Below, in pieces: positions 47,173-56,199 of a stretch of 63,162 nucleotides of DNA. This DNA is from Lachnospiraceae bacterium (GTDB lineage Bacteria > Bacillota > Clostridia > Lachnospirales > Lachnospiraceae), in the NCBI GenBank assembly GCA_022792295.1, contig JAAWAR010000089.1, forward strand, positions 1 to 63,162. Reading direction: 5' to 3'. The notes beneath the pieces are model-generated. The model saw only the letters and a program-made list of their open reading frames with translations. It had not been told where the DNA came from and searched no databases. A program made the translations under genes and the position numbers. Each line of letters begins with the position of its first letter. Within the stretch, counting starts at the first letter, position 1.

Positions 47173-47643
47173 TTACTTCTTTTTATCCTCTGCCTCTTTG
47201 AGCTTTCGTTCTAAGAGTCCCGCGGCATAGCCGGCAAGCTCCGGACAGGGCCGTTTTTTATAATATTCCTCCGTGCGCTCCTCCGGAACCGGGCTTGTAT
47301 CCTTTGCGATCTTCCCGCCAAGCAGCTCTCTGCAGATAATACTTCCGTTATCCTTCTTAAACTCTACGGCCAGCTCCTGAATCCGTGCATAAAGCTCTGC
47401 CTTCTCCTCTTTCGATTTTGGATCGGAATACCCCTTCAGCGCTCCCGCAGCCATAACCATACCGCTAAAGCAGCCGCACACCTCTCGCATCCTCCCCATA
47501 CCGCCGCCAAAAGCCGATGCCATCCTGGCAATCGTCTCTCTGTCAATTCCAATCTCCTCCTCAAACGCCACCGCCACCGCTTGGCAGCAGTTATAGCCTT
47601 CCAAAAACAGCTCTCTTGCTTTTTCTGCATGTGTCATATCCAT
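47173..47643 (-). CDS. C-GCAxxG-C-C family protein
   Basis: EGYNCCQAVAVAFEEEIGIDRETIARMASAFGGGMGRMREVCGCFSGMVMAAGAL. Confidence 0.9.
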   Translation of the reverse strand: MDMTHAEKARELFLEGYNCCQAVAVAFEEEIGIDRETIARMASAFGGGMGRMREVCGCFSGMVMAAGALKGYSDPKSKEEKAELYARIQELAVEFKKDNGSIICRELLGGKIAKDTSPVPEERTEEYYKKRPCPELAGYAAGLLERKLKEAEDKKK

Positions 47644-47805
47644 TTTCCTCCCATTTCTGCCCCGGCGGGCTCCCTGAAAGTCCTCTGTTTTTTGTCCATC
47701 TCAGTATAGCAGGTTTTTTGAACCTCCACAAGATCGCTTTTTTCAAATGTATCTTTTTCTGCCGGGCTGCACATACTGTCCACAAAAACACAAGGAGTAT
47801 ACACC

Positions 47806-47964
47806 ATGGATAAGATACATGACAACACCAATTCCCCGGCTATCGAGCTGCCCGGAAAAGCCTCTGACCCTCAGGCCGGAAATCAGTCCCCGGAAATTAA
47901 TCTTCCGGGAAGCGCAAACGCTACAACGCCCGTTCCAGACGAGTTTCCCAACGAAAGCTATTGA
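47806..47964 (+). CDS. small ORF, 52 aa, with internal SPxIxLPGxA repeat
   Basis: caaggagtatacaccATG; MDKIHDNTNSPAIELPGKASDPQAGNQSPEINLPGSANATTPVPDEFPNESY; below the track length cutoff. Confidence 0.6.
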   Translation: MDKIHDNTNSPAIELPGKASDPQAGNQSPEINLPGSANATTPVPDEFPNESY

Positions 47965-47989
47965 AATTTGCCCGAAAGTATGGTAAGAT
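47961..47989 (+). promoter_or_regulatory. putative tRNA-Gln promoter
   Basis: TTGAAA (47961-47966)-N17-TAAGAT (47984-47989). Confidence 0.55.
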
Positions 47990-48003
47990 ACTATTTGTTT
48001 CGT

Positions 48004-48075
48004 TGGGCCATCGCCAAGCGGTAAGGCACAGGACTTTGACTCCTGCAGTCGTTGGTTCGAATCCAACTGGCCCAG
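48004..48075 (+). tRNA. tRNA-Gln (TTG)
   Basis: Cloverleaf TGGGCCA...ctTTGac...GGTTCGAATCC...TGGCCCA-G; CCA not encoded. Confidence 0.95.
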
Positions 48076-48109
48076 TTTTTACTATAAACAAATAGTTTTT
48101 GCCAACAAA

Positions 48110-48147
48110 AAGAACCCGCAGCTTTCATTCGCTGCGGATTCTTTTTA
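48110..48147. terminator. terminator hairpin between tRNA-Gln and tRNA-His
   Basis: aaagaacccgcagc-tttcattc-gctgcggattcttttt. Confidence 0.75.
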
Positions 48148-48151
48148 TGAA

Positions 48152-48227
48152 GGGTGGATACAGGGATTCGAACCCTGGGCCTCCAGAGCCACAATCTGGC
48201 GCGCTAACCAACTGCGCTATACCCACC
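48152..48227 (-). tRNA. tRNA-His (GTG)
   Basis: GGTGGGTATAGCGCAGTTGGTTAGCGCGCCAGATTGTGGCTCTGGAGGCCCAGGGTTCGAATCCCTGTATCCACCC. Confidence 0.95.
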
Positions 48228-48261
48228 ATATATAAACTATGAGACCCTGTAAAAGCCTCAG

Positions 48262-48335
<74 letters not shown>

Positions 48336-48543
48336 AAGCAAAAGCTGTCCTCTCGCCATGACAGCAGAGATAGTATATCCTAAAACCTTCATTCTGTCAA
48401 GAGATTTTTCAAATTTTCTGGCCCGAACTCCCGTTTTTCGTCGAATGTGCTTGTATTTTAGAGCACCGTATTTTATAATAACAAAAGAAATGTATAATTT
48501 CTTTATTCTCACTGCAAATACGTATGAAAAGGGGCTGATTCGT

Positions 48544-49410
48544 ATGAAAAAAAAATGTATGCTTGCTTTATTCACTGCGGCTCTGTGCTGTTTTTTTGCC
48601 ACACCGGCATTGGCTGACGAGCCTGCGCCAGAATTTTATTCCTTTGCTTTTTATCCGTCCGGACAAACTCAAGATGATCCTCAGGACGTCATTATGAAGG
48701 AGGGCGTATTCGACCAGGAAGCGTACAATGCCGTCTTCTTCCCTTGGGCTGCCCAGATTCCGCAGCCGCCTGTATACGCAGATATGGCTGATTATGCGCT
48801 TGGCGAAGGCGTTTCTTTATTCCGCGTCACAAACACTTGGCAGTCAGATGGCTTATGGACTTCCCCCACGGCAGATGGGGTATTGATCGCAGCCCCACTG
48901 TATGGTGAGCTGTTCCGATATGTCGAAGACGCGGGGGAGGACTGGTGTAAGGTTCGCTATAGCGGCGGCGATGCCTATATCCGCAAAGAAAGTGGTGTCA
49001 TTGAAACCACGATCCAAATGCAGCAGGGCATGGACAAACGTGCACAGATCGTAAGAAATGCAATCAACTGCCTGGGCTGCCCGTACCTCTATGGAGGTCA
49101 GGATCCGATAGCCGGCTTTGACTGCTCCGGCTTTGTCAATACGATCATGAAACAGGCCGGCATCTCTGTCACACGTACGACTAAAACGCTGGTAAAAGAA
49201 GGCACGGCCATTGATGTCTCCCAGATCCGCCCGGGCGATCTGATTTTCTTCGGGGCAAGCGAGGAGACCGTCTCCCATGTTGCCATCTATATCGGCAACG
49301 GGCAGATCATTCATGCCCACAGCACCGGTTACGGCATCCGAGCTGAGAGCTGGAATTACAAGGGGGAAGCACCCTTCCGGATTGTAAATGTTTTGGGCGA
49401 TCAGAATTAA
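48544..49410 (+). CDS. secreted NlpC/P60 peptidase with SH3-like region
   Basis: MKKKCMLALFTAALCCFFATPALA signal; FDCSGFVNTIMKQAG, RPGDLIFFGA, SHVAIYIGNGQIIHAHS. Start refined. Confidence 0.92.
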   Translation: MKKKCMLALFTAALCCFFATPALADEPAPEFYSFAFYPSGQTQDDPQDVIMKEGVFDQEAYNAVFFPWAAQIPQPPVYADMADYALGEGVSLFRVTNTWQSDGLWTSPTADGVLIAAPLYGELFRYVEDAGEDWCKVRYSGGDAYIRKESGVIETTIQMQQGMDKRAQIVRNAINCLGCPYLYGGQDPIAGFDCSGFVNTIMKQAGISVTRTTKTLVKEGTAIDVSQIRPGDLIFFGASEETVSHVAIYIGNGQIIHAHSTGYGIRAESWNYKGEAPFRIVNVLGDQN

Positions 49411-49429
49411 TGAAAGCAAGGTCCGAAAA

Positions 49430-49467
49430 GGAGCCACAAACTTTTTGTTTGTGACTCCTCTTTTTTT
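49430..49467 (+). terminator. rho-independent terminator
   Basis: aggagccacaaac-tttttg-tttgtgactccttttttt. Confidence 0.85.
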
Positions 49468-49594
49468 ACATGATTCTATTTGGCCTCTCTGCCTTCTATA
49501 TTTATGGAAATCCTTCCTCTATAGCAGCCCCTAAATGCAGGACCGCAACATTCACCCCCTGCCACGGTGTACTTTTAAATCCGGGCAGCAAAAA

Positions 49595-49665
49595 AGCAGG
49601 TGATGGGAATCGAACCCACGTATCCAGCTTGGAAGGCTGGTGTTCTACCATTGAACCACACCTGC
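49595..49665 (-). tRNA. tRNA-Gly (TCC)
   Basis: GCAGGTGTGGTTCAATGGTAGAACACCAGCCTTCCAAGCTGGATACGTGGGTTCGATTCCCATCACCTGCT. Confidence 0.95.
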
Positions 49666-49693
49666 ATATCATATAGACTTTTATAAAACTGCA

Positions 49694-49768
49694 TCGGGGT
49701 GACAGGATTCGAACCTGCGACTTCCTGGTCCCAAACCAGGCGCTCTAGCCAAACTGAGCCACACCCCG
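49694..49768 (-). tRNA. tRNA-Pro (TGG)
   Basis: CGGGGTGTGGCTCAGTTTGGCTAGAGCGCCTGGTTTGGGACCAGGAAGTCGCAGGTTCGAATCCTGTCACCCCGA. Confidence 0.95.
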
Positions 49769-49864
49769 GTTTTCAAGTGAGGCTTACTGCCGCCCGGCTG
49801 CTCATCTGCAACGCAAGAGTTATTATAGCTCAAACGCTCTCACTTGTCAACTGTTTTTTGAAAA

Positions 49865-50359
49865 TTATTCAAGATACGCCGTCGTAAAATGTGCCTCTCC
49901 GGCACGATCCAGCTCCATCAGCATATAGGAGGGCTTACGCCCCTCCTGACGCGGAAAGGAAAGGCTTCCCGGGTTCAAAACCACAAGGCCATCCTTGCAG
50001 TATTCCAGGTATGGCTTATGTGTATGGCCAAACATCACAATATCGACTCCCCGCGATCTCGCCTCATCTTTAAGTCCTTCTGTCCCCAGTGTAGCTCCGT
50101 ACAGATGTCCATGCGTCAAAAACACGCGATACTTCCCGATTGAAAACTCCTTCTCCCTGTCCGTAAAAGAAAAGAAATCGTTGTTTCCCTGTACGGCATG
50201 GATCACACATAGGTCATTTCCCACCCACTCACGAAAATAAGTCTCGCTTCCCTCCGAATCTCCGAGGTGGATCAACATATCAAACGGTGCAACGCGCCCG
50301 ATGACCTCTTTTAGGTTTGTGTCCCTTCTATGGGTATCGCTGACAATTAAAATTCTCAT
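49865..50359 (-). CDS. metallophosphoesterase (YfcE/MJ0936 family)
   Basis: MRILIVSDTHRRDTN, IHLGDSEG, VQGNNDFF, VFLTHGHLYG, FGHTHKP; start refined. Confidence 0.92.
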   Translation of the reverse strand: MRILIVSDTHRRDTNLKEVIGRVAPFDMLIHLGDSEGSETYFREWVGNDLCVIHAVQGNNDFFSFTDREKEFSIGKYRVFLTHGHLYGATLGTEGLKDEARSRGVDIVMFGHTHKPYLEYCKDGLVVLNPGSLSFPRQEGRKPSYMLMELDRAGEAHFTTAYLE

Positions 50360-50964
50360 ATCAGCTCCCCAATCTCCTTTTTTAGGCACTCCTTCATCGC
50401 CCTGAGCGCCTTTCCGCGATGACTGACCTCATTTTTCTGCTCCATTGTAATTTCTGCCGAGGTCTTTTTATACTCTCTAAGCATCAGGATCGGATCATAA
50501 CCAAAGCCGCCACTGCCTGCTGGTTCGTGCGCAATAAAGCCTTCCATCGTTCCGCTTGTCGTCATGGCGCGTCCATCTGGCAGCACCGCTGCAATCACGC
50601 ATACGAAACGGGCTGTCCGCTTCTCCTCTACCACACCGTTTAGGCGGTGAATCAGGTTCCAGTTCTTTATCTCATACGAAGTATGTTCCCCCATGTAACG
50701 GGCCGAAAAGACACCCGGTTCCCCATTCAAATAATCAATTTCCAGGCCAGAATCATCGGCCAGTACGATGCCTTTCGTCTCGGCCCACACGGCACGTGCT
50801 TTAATGAGCGCATTTGCCTCGAAGGTCTCTCCATCCTCCACAATATCCACATGGACGTCCGCCTCGGGGATTGAAAGTACCTTTACGGGAAGTCCCTTTA
50901 AAATTTCGCGGATCTCCCGCATTTTACCCTCATTGGAAGTTGCAAAAACGATCGTATGTTCCAT
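50356..50964 (-). CDS. rdgB: XTP/dITP diphosphatase (RdgB/HAM1)
   Basis: IVFATSNEGKMREIREIL; VLADDSGLEIDYLNGEPGVFSARYMG. Confidence 0.94.
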   Translation of the reverse strand: MEHTIVFATSNEGKMREIREILKGLPVKVLSIPEADVHVDIVEDGETFEANALIKARAVWAETKGIVLADDSGLEIDYLNGEPGVFSARYMGEHTSYEIKNWNLIHRLNGVVEEKRTARFVCVIAAVLPDGRAMTTSGTMEGFIAHEPAGSGGFGYDPILMLREYKKTSAEITMEQKNEVSHRGKALRAMKECLKKEIGELI

Positions 50965-50967
50965 GTC

Positions 50968-52134
50968 CTATTCGTTTCCTTTCTCTCTGCGTTCTCTTGC
51001 CGGCGGCTTGGGGCCCTGAAACTGATAAAAATATGTTTTCATCATACCGTTATAGATTTTACGGTTTTTGTCAGCCTTCCGTCCAAAATGTTTTTCCATG
51101 TCCTCATACGCTGTAATCACATAGGCCGACCAAGAGTCCAGGGCCGCAAATCGTTCGCCTAGCGTTCGATAAAGCTCCGGCAGATTCTTTTTATCCTCGA
51201 GTCTCTCCCCATAGGGTGGATTCGTAATCAGGAACCCATACTTTTTGGGATGGCTGAGTCCGCTCACCGGCCTCTGTTGAAAGTGGATCATGTCCCCGAC
51301 ACCCGCGGCCCTTGCATTGGCCCTGGCGGCCCGGATTATATCGCCGTCTATATCATATCCCTGCAGATCCGGCTGCACCGTGTGATCTACAAGCGCATTC
51401 GCCTCATCCATTGCGGCGTACCAATATTTACGCGGAATCAAATTCCGCCACTCCTCTGCAAGAAATTCCCGGTTCATACCCGGGGCCATATTGGCCGCCA
51501 TCATGGCCGCCTCAATCAAAAATGTGCCGCTGCCGCAGAACGGGTCTACCAGGATCCGGTCTTTTTTCCACGGCGTCAGCATGAGAAGCGCCGCCGCAAG
51601 TGTCTCGGTAATCGGGGCCTTGCTGGTAAGCGTCCTGTAGCCGCGTTTGTGCAGAGACTCGCCCGAGGTGTCAATCGCAACCGTTACCATATCCTTGTAC
51701 AAAAACACGCGCAGCGGATAGGCGGCTCCGTCTTCCGGGAACCAGCTAAGCCCGTACGCCTTTTTCATACGCTCTGCCATGGCTTTCTTCATAATCGACT
51801 GAATATCGGACGGGCTGAACAGACGGCTTTTTATGGAGGAAGCCTTGGCGACCCAGAACTTTGCATCCTTGGGGAAATATTTTTCCCAGGGAATCGCTCT
51901 GGTCGCCTGAAACAGCTCCTCAAAGGTTTCTGCACGGAATTCTCCGACCTTTAAGAGAACCCGTTCTGTTGTCCTCAGAAACACGTTGGTGCGGCACACG
52001 GCCCCGGCATCCCCTAAAAAGGTCACACGGCCATCCTCTACCCGGCTCACCTCGTAGCCCAGATTTGTAATTTCTTTTTTCATCACCGCCTCGAGCCCAA
52101 AGTGGCAAGGGACGATTAATTCAAATTTTTCCAC
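50968..52134 (-). CDS. class I SAM-dependent RNA methyltransferase with THUMP (YpsC/RlmL-like)
   Basis: ILVDPFCGSGTFLIEAAMMAANMAPG; FLITNPPYGERL. Confidence 0.92.
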   Translation of the reverse strand: MEKFELIVPCHFGLEAVMKKEITNLGYEVSRVEDGRVTFLGDAGAVCRTNVFLRTTERVLLKVGEFRAETFEELFQATRAIPWEKYFPKDAKFWVAKASSIKSRLFSPSDIQSIMKKAMAERMKKAYGLSWFPEDGAAYPLRVFLYKDMVTVAIDTSGESLHKRGYRTLTSKAPITETLAAALLMLTPWKKDRILVDPFCGSGTFLIEAAMMAANMAPGMNREFLAEEWRNLIPRKYWYAAMDEANALVDHTVQPDLQGYDIDGDIIRAARANARAAGVGDMIHFQQRPVSGLSHPKKYGFLITNPPYGERLEDKKNLPELYRTLGERFAALDSWSAYVITAYEDMEKHFGRKADKNRKIYNGMMKTYFYQFQGPKPPARERREKGNE

Positions 52135-52228
52135 TGCTTTTCTCCGGTTTTCTGCCGTATTTTATCGGAGCCCCCAAACAAAGGAGCTCTGATTCTCCTT
52201 CATATTGTAATGGCTGCTTTCCCTGCTG

Positions 52229-52549
52229 TCAAATAGTTTCTCTCACGAAATGTGTTCCCCTGTAAGAATGAAGCCCACCTGACGTATTGAGAACCTCGTA
52301 GCCCATGGAGGAAAGATATTTCGCGGCCAGCATGCTCTGCCCGCCATAAGCACAGTACACGATAACCGGGCGATCCCTTGGAATGCAGACACAGACGGCG
52401 TCATCTACGAAAAGAGCAAGCGGCAGATTTTTTGCTCCCTCCAGATGTCCCTCCAGAAATTGCTCCTCTGGCCGGACATCCAGCAGCGTAAACATGCCTC
52501 CCTGCTCTAAAATCGCTTCCAGTTGTCTCATGGAAATCGTCTGGAACAT
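52229..52549 (-). CDS. rhodanese-like domain protein
   Basis: FTLLDVRPEEQFLEGHLEGAKNLPL; PVIVYCAYGGQSMLAAKYLSSMGYEV. Confidence 0.9.
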   Translation of the reverse strand: MFQTISMRQLEAILEQGGMFTLLDVRPEEQFLEGHLEGAKNLPLALFVDDAVCVCIPRDRPVIVYCAYGGQSMLAAKYLSSMGYEVLNTSGGLHSYRGTHFVRETI

Positions 52550-52631
52550 AAAGCTCTCCTGTTTTGTTCTTATACCAGCATATTCGGCATAGGCGGGACA
52601 GGTTACTTCTGTATGGCAATCGCAAGAAAAA

Positions 52632-52656
52632 CGGCAGGGATCAAATGTCCCTGCCG
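52632..52656 (-). terminator. terminator of the 55-aa small ORF
   Basis: Minus strand CGGCAGGGA-CATTTGA-TCCCTGCCG-TTTTTCTTG. Confidence 0.85.
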
Positions 52657-52674
52657 CATAGCCGTCTGTGCAGT

Positions 52675-52842
52675 TTAGTAGTTGTTCTGGCTGTTCTTGC
52701 TGCTGTTCTGAGAATGATTCTGAGAGTTGTTCTGGGAATTATTCTGAGAACCGTTTTTGCCGCAGTTCTGGCTGTTGTTCTGAGAATTGTTCTGAGAGTT
52801 ATTTCTCATGTTGTTTTCCATATCATAGCTGTTTTTGGACAT
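52675..52842 (-). CDS. small Asn/Gln/Ser-rich low-complexity protein, 55 aa
   Basis: AGGAGGTACTTTCAAATG; MSKNSYDMENNMRNNSQNNSQNNSQNCGKNGSQNNSQNNSQNHSQNSSKNSQNNY; own terminator; below the track length cutoff. Confidence 0.75.
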   Translation of the reverse strand: MSKNSYDMENNMRNNSQNNSQNNSQNCGKNGSQNNSQNNSQNHSQNSSKNSQNNY

Positions 52843-52941
52843 TTGAAAGTACCTCCTAAAATGTGTTTACGGCGCCGGCTGCCTGTGGCCATACGGCTGC
52901 CTTTTTTCTTACACGCTTTAGTATGCACTGCTTCTTATTAT

Positions 52942-54297
52942 TTATCCCTTGCCAAGCAGTTTTTTTAATTTTTTGAGGCAGTGAAAGAATGCCGGTAGCA
53001 AAAACAGGTCTGCGCAGACCCAGGCAAGCGGGCTGGCAAAGCAGGCCGGAAGGAAGCCATATCGCGGCACCAGGAAAAAGCCTACAACTGCGCGGGCCGC
53101 CATCTCGCAGACTCCGGCAAGAATCGCAAACACGCTAAAACCCATCCCCTGAATCGTAAAGCGGACGACATTTACAAGGGTCAGCGCACAGTAAAACAGC
53201 GCATTTCCGATCAGGAACTGATAAATCTGGTCGATCACCGCCGTCTCGCCCGCGTCCAGAAACAAGAATGCGATCTGTCTGCCCCAAAAGAACTGAAGTG
53301 CCAGCGAAACAAACGAATAGGCAAAACCGATGAGCGAAGCGGCCCAGACCCCCTCCCGGACCCGCTCCAGTTTTCCCGCCCCGACATTTTGCCCGGCAAA
53401 CGTCGCCATTGTCCCGCCCAGCGCATCGAACGGGCAGCAAAAAAACAGGCTGATTTTGCTCCCTGTGGACACGGCCGCTACCGCCAGTGACCCCAATGCG
53501 TTGACTGCCGTCTGTAAAACCACGCTGCCGATTGCCGTGATGGAGTATTGCAGCCCCATGGGAACCCCCATGATGCAAAGGGCCTTCAGCATGAGGAGAT
53601 CGGGCTTTCTCTCGTCCCTTGTCATCCGCAGGATCGGATAGCGCTTAACCATATAAGCCAGGCATAAAACCGCCGAGATGCCCTGAGACACCACCGTTGC
53701 AGCCGCCGGGCCGCCAACCCCCATATTCAAAAATAAAATCGTAAAAAAATCCAGTATGACGTTCATCACGGAGGACAGCAAAAGGAAGTAGACCGGCGTC
53801 CTGCTGTCCCCGAGGCTTCGGATGATTCCGGCAAGCAGATTGTAGAGGTATGTAATCGGTATTCCCATAAAAATTATAAAAATATAATCGTAGGCCCCCT
53901 GGATAATGTCTTGCGGCGTCTTCATCCACTGCAGAATGTTCATGCAGAAAAATCCTACAGTCACGGTCATGATCACAGAAAAAATAGCAGACAAAAAAAC
54001 GGCGTTTGCCACAAATTTTCGGAGCCCCTTGTAATCTCCTGCACCGAATTTCTGCGCCACCGGAATTGCAAAACCGCTGCATACGCCAATGCAAAAACCG
54101 TTAATCATAAAATTAACAGCGCCCGTTGAGCCGACCGACGCAAGGGCTTCTACGCCAAGGCATTTACCGACAACGATCGTATCCACCATATTATAAAACT
54201 GCTGAAACAGGAATCCAAGAAGCATTGGGACCGCAAAACCGAGAATCAGCTTTGCTGACGGTCCCACAGTCAGATCCTTTCCCTGCTGATTTTTCAT
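52942..54297 (-). CDS. MATE family efflux transporter
   Basis: PMLLGFLFQQFYNMVDTIVVGKCLGVEALASVGSTGAVNFMI. Confidence 0.93.
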   Translation of the reverse strand: MKNQQGKDLTVGPSAKLILGFAVPMLLGFLFQQFYNMVDTIVVGKCLGVEALASVGSTGAVNFMINGFCIGVCSGFAIPVAQKFGAGDYKGLRKFVANAVFLSAIFSVIMTVTVGFFCMNILQWMKTPQDIIQGAYDYIFIIFMGIPITYLYNLLAGIIRSLGDSRTPVYFLLLSSVMNVILDFFTILFLNMGVGGPAAATVVSQGISAVLCLAYMVKRYPILRMTRDERKPDLLMLKALCIMGVPMGLQYSITAIGSVVLQTAVNALGSLAVAAVSTGSKISLFFCCPFDALGGTMATFAGQNVGAGKLERVREGVWAASLIGFAYSFVSLALQFFWGRQIAFLFLDAGETAVIDQIYQFLIGNALFYCALTLVNVVRFTIQGMGFSVFAILAGVCEMAARAVVGFFLVPRYGFLPACFASPLAWVCADLFLLPAFFHCLKKLKKLLGKG

Positions 54298-54439
54298 AGT
54301 GCTCGCCTCTTTCCCTAAAATTGAGTTTCTATTATAGCGCCCGCTCCGGGAATTGTACATACTGAAAAACGGAGAAAATTGAAGTATTTTTCCCTTTACT
54401 TTCCGTCAAAAGCATGCTATGATAGCCCCATTAAAAAAT

Positions 54440-54540
54440 ATGCAGAGTAGGCGTGTGCGCGTCAAGTGCCTGTCAGACAGGGAGTTGCTGATGGGACGAA
54501 GGGCTTCGGTCCGCGGTGCAGGCGCCGCATCCCGCTGCAT
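54440..54540 (+). ncRNA. tetrahydrofolate (THF) riboswitch
   Basis: atgcagagtaggcgtgtgcgcgtcaagtgcctg...gggacgaagggcttcggtccgcggtgcaggcgccgcatcccgctgcat matches the remembered THF/folE-folT aptamer consensus; immediately upstream of folT. Confidence 0.9.
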
Positions 54541-54599
54541 CAGAAGATAGTATTATTATCTCCTGTTGTGGTTATGGTTTCTGCAAAGGAGGTATTTTT

Positions 54600-55160
54600 A
54601 TGAGAAAATTACTTGCTTTGATTTCTGAATCCTGCCATGAATTCAAGAATGTAAGCACAATCACAGTCTGCGCCATGTTTGGTGCCATCTCTGTCATCCT
54701 TGGACAGGTCGCGTCCATCCGCATCACTCCCTATTTAAAAGTCGGCTTCGGCGCACTGCCAAACGAACTCGTTGACTTTCTGTTCGGTCCGGTGGTCGGT
54801 GCACTGTTCGGCGGCTCCATGGACATCATCAAATTCATGCTGCGGCCCGACGGAAACTTCATGCCGGGTTACACCTTCAATGCCATGCTGGCTGCCTTCC
54901 TTTACGGCCTGTTTCTCTATAAGCGGCCAATCAGCCTGCCTCGGATGCTCGCGGCAAAGCTCACAGTCATCGTGTTCTGCAATATCCTGCTTGGCACTTA
55001 CTTAAGCAGCCTGCTTGTGGGAAAGGGCTTCCTCGCACTCCTGCCGCAAAGGACCCTTAAAAATCTGCTGCAGTGGCCCGTGGATTCTGTTTTGTTCTGT
55101 TTCGTAGCCAAAGCACTGGAACGTGCTAAGCTGTTTCAGTTGATACATAAACGGATATAA
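54600..55160 (+). CDS. folT: folate ECF transporter S component
   Basis: MRKLLALISESCHEFKNVSTITVCAMFGAISVILGQVASIRITPYLKVGFGALPNELVDFLFGPVVGALFGGSMDIIKFMLRPDG; preceded by THF riboswitch. Confidence 0.9.
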   Translation: MRKLLALISESCHEFKNVSTITVCAMFGAISVILGQVASIRITPYLKVGFGALPNELVDFLFGPVVGALFGGSMDIIKFMLRPDGNFMPGYTFNAMLAAFLYGLFLYKRPISLPRMLAAKLTVIVFCNILLGTYLSSLLVGKGFLALLPQRTLKNLLQWPVDSVLFCFVAKALERAKLFQLIHKRI

Positions 55161-55208
55161 GAGAAGCGGATCGCAGAGAAACAAGTTCTTCTGCGATCCG
55201 CTTCTTCT
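55161..55208. terminator. terminator between folT and convergent NlpC/P60 gene
   Basis: agaagcggatcgcag-N-ctgcgatccgcttcttcttttatt. Confidence 0.8.
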
Positions 55209-55246
55209 TTTATTATAATCATTCATACAAGCCTGAACGGCTGCTT

Positions 55247-55954
55247 TTAATCCCCCAGAACGTTCACAACGCTTACCGGAGCCCGATAGCCTGCGGAACT
55301 GATGGTAATCCCGGTCCGCTCGTTTGACGCATGGATAATCTGGCCGTCGCCGATGTACATTGCCACATGATTGATATGTCGGCCGTTTCCGTAAAAGATC
55401 AGATCGCCCGGTCTGGCTTCAGCCATGCTGATCTGGCGGCCCTGCGTCGCCTGTGTGCTCGAGGAATGCGCCAGGCTCACACCTGCGGAATTACTCAGCA
55501 CATAGGAAGTAAAGCCTGAGCAGTCCACACCTTTATGCGGATTCGTTCCTCCATAGACATAGCGGCCTCCAACAAACTGCTTTGCATAGGCCACAATCTC
55601 CTGGCGCTTCGCCTCCGCTGTCAAAGCAGCCGCTGCTTTTGCCGTCTCCGCCATTGTTGTAGCTGATTTCACAGTATTTAAATAACCTTCCTGCTCCTCG
55701 GTGCGGATTTTAATCCATTCTCCGTCGATCAGCTCCAACACCTCATATGTACTCCCCAGCTCGGCCTGTCCAATCACAGATGCATCGTCTGCCGGTTTGG
55801 AATAGAGACTTGTATTCATGTCATCCACCCGGATCAGCATCGCAGAGGCTGTCTGCTCCTTTGGGCCCGCAGCCTGGGCTTTCTCCGGTGTGAATGCAGC
55901 AAAGGCGGCGCAAAAGATAAGAAGGCCGAATGTTCTATATAATTTATTTGTCAT
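55247..55954 (-). CDS. SH3 + NlpC/P60 (C40) peptidase
   Basis: VDCSGFTSYVLSNSAGVSLAHSSSTQATQGRQI, RPGDLIFYGNGRHINHVAMYIGDGQIIHAS. Confidence 0.92.
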   Translation of the reverse strand: MTNKLYRTFGLLIFCAAFAAFTPEKAQAAGPKEQTASAMLIRVDDMNTSLYSKPADDASVIGQAELGSTYEVLELIDGEWIKIRTEEQEGYLNTVKSATTMAETAKAAAALTAEAKRQEIVAYAKQFVGGRYVYGGTNPHKGVDCSGFTSYVLSNSAGVSLAHSSSTQATQGRQISMAEARPGDLIFYGNGRHINHVAMYIGDGQIIHASNERTGITISSAGYRAPVSVVNVLGD

Positions 55955-56130
55955 AAGATCCCCTGTTCCCTTTTTTACTTGTTTTTGTCATTTATTACAA
56001 AAATGTTAAATCTTGTTACAAATAGATTATATTTCTTTCTTCCTTTTTTGTCAATCAAATTTTTCATTTTAATATTTTCTTAATATTTCCTTTGAATTTC
56101 CTTCAAACTTTTTAACGGGAACGGCGCAAA

Positions 56131-56182
56131 TAAAAAATGCCCTCTGCACGATCCTCAAAGGAAGATCGCACATGAGAGCATA
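56131..56182 (-). terminator. terminator hairpin enclosed by an outer 10-bp clamp (56121-56130 / 56191-56200)
   Basis: Minus strand ATGCTCTCATGTGCGATC..GATCGTGCAGAGGGCATTTTTT inside ACGGCGCAAA..TTTGCGCCGT. Confidence 0.7.
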
Positions 56183-56199
56183 TTCTGCGGTTTGCGCCG

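Noticed and set aside
52667-52842. Tandem ttctgagaattgttctgagagtt repeats considered as a CRISPR-like or minisatellite array
   Set aside because: Periodicity is explained by in-frame SQNN codons of a small ORF with SD and terminator; no spacer-repeat architecture
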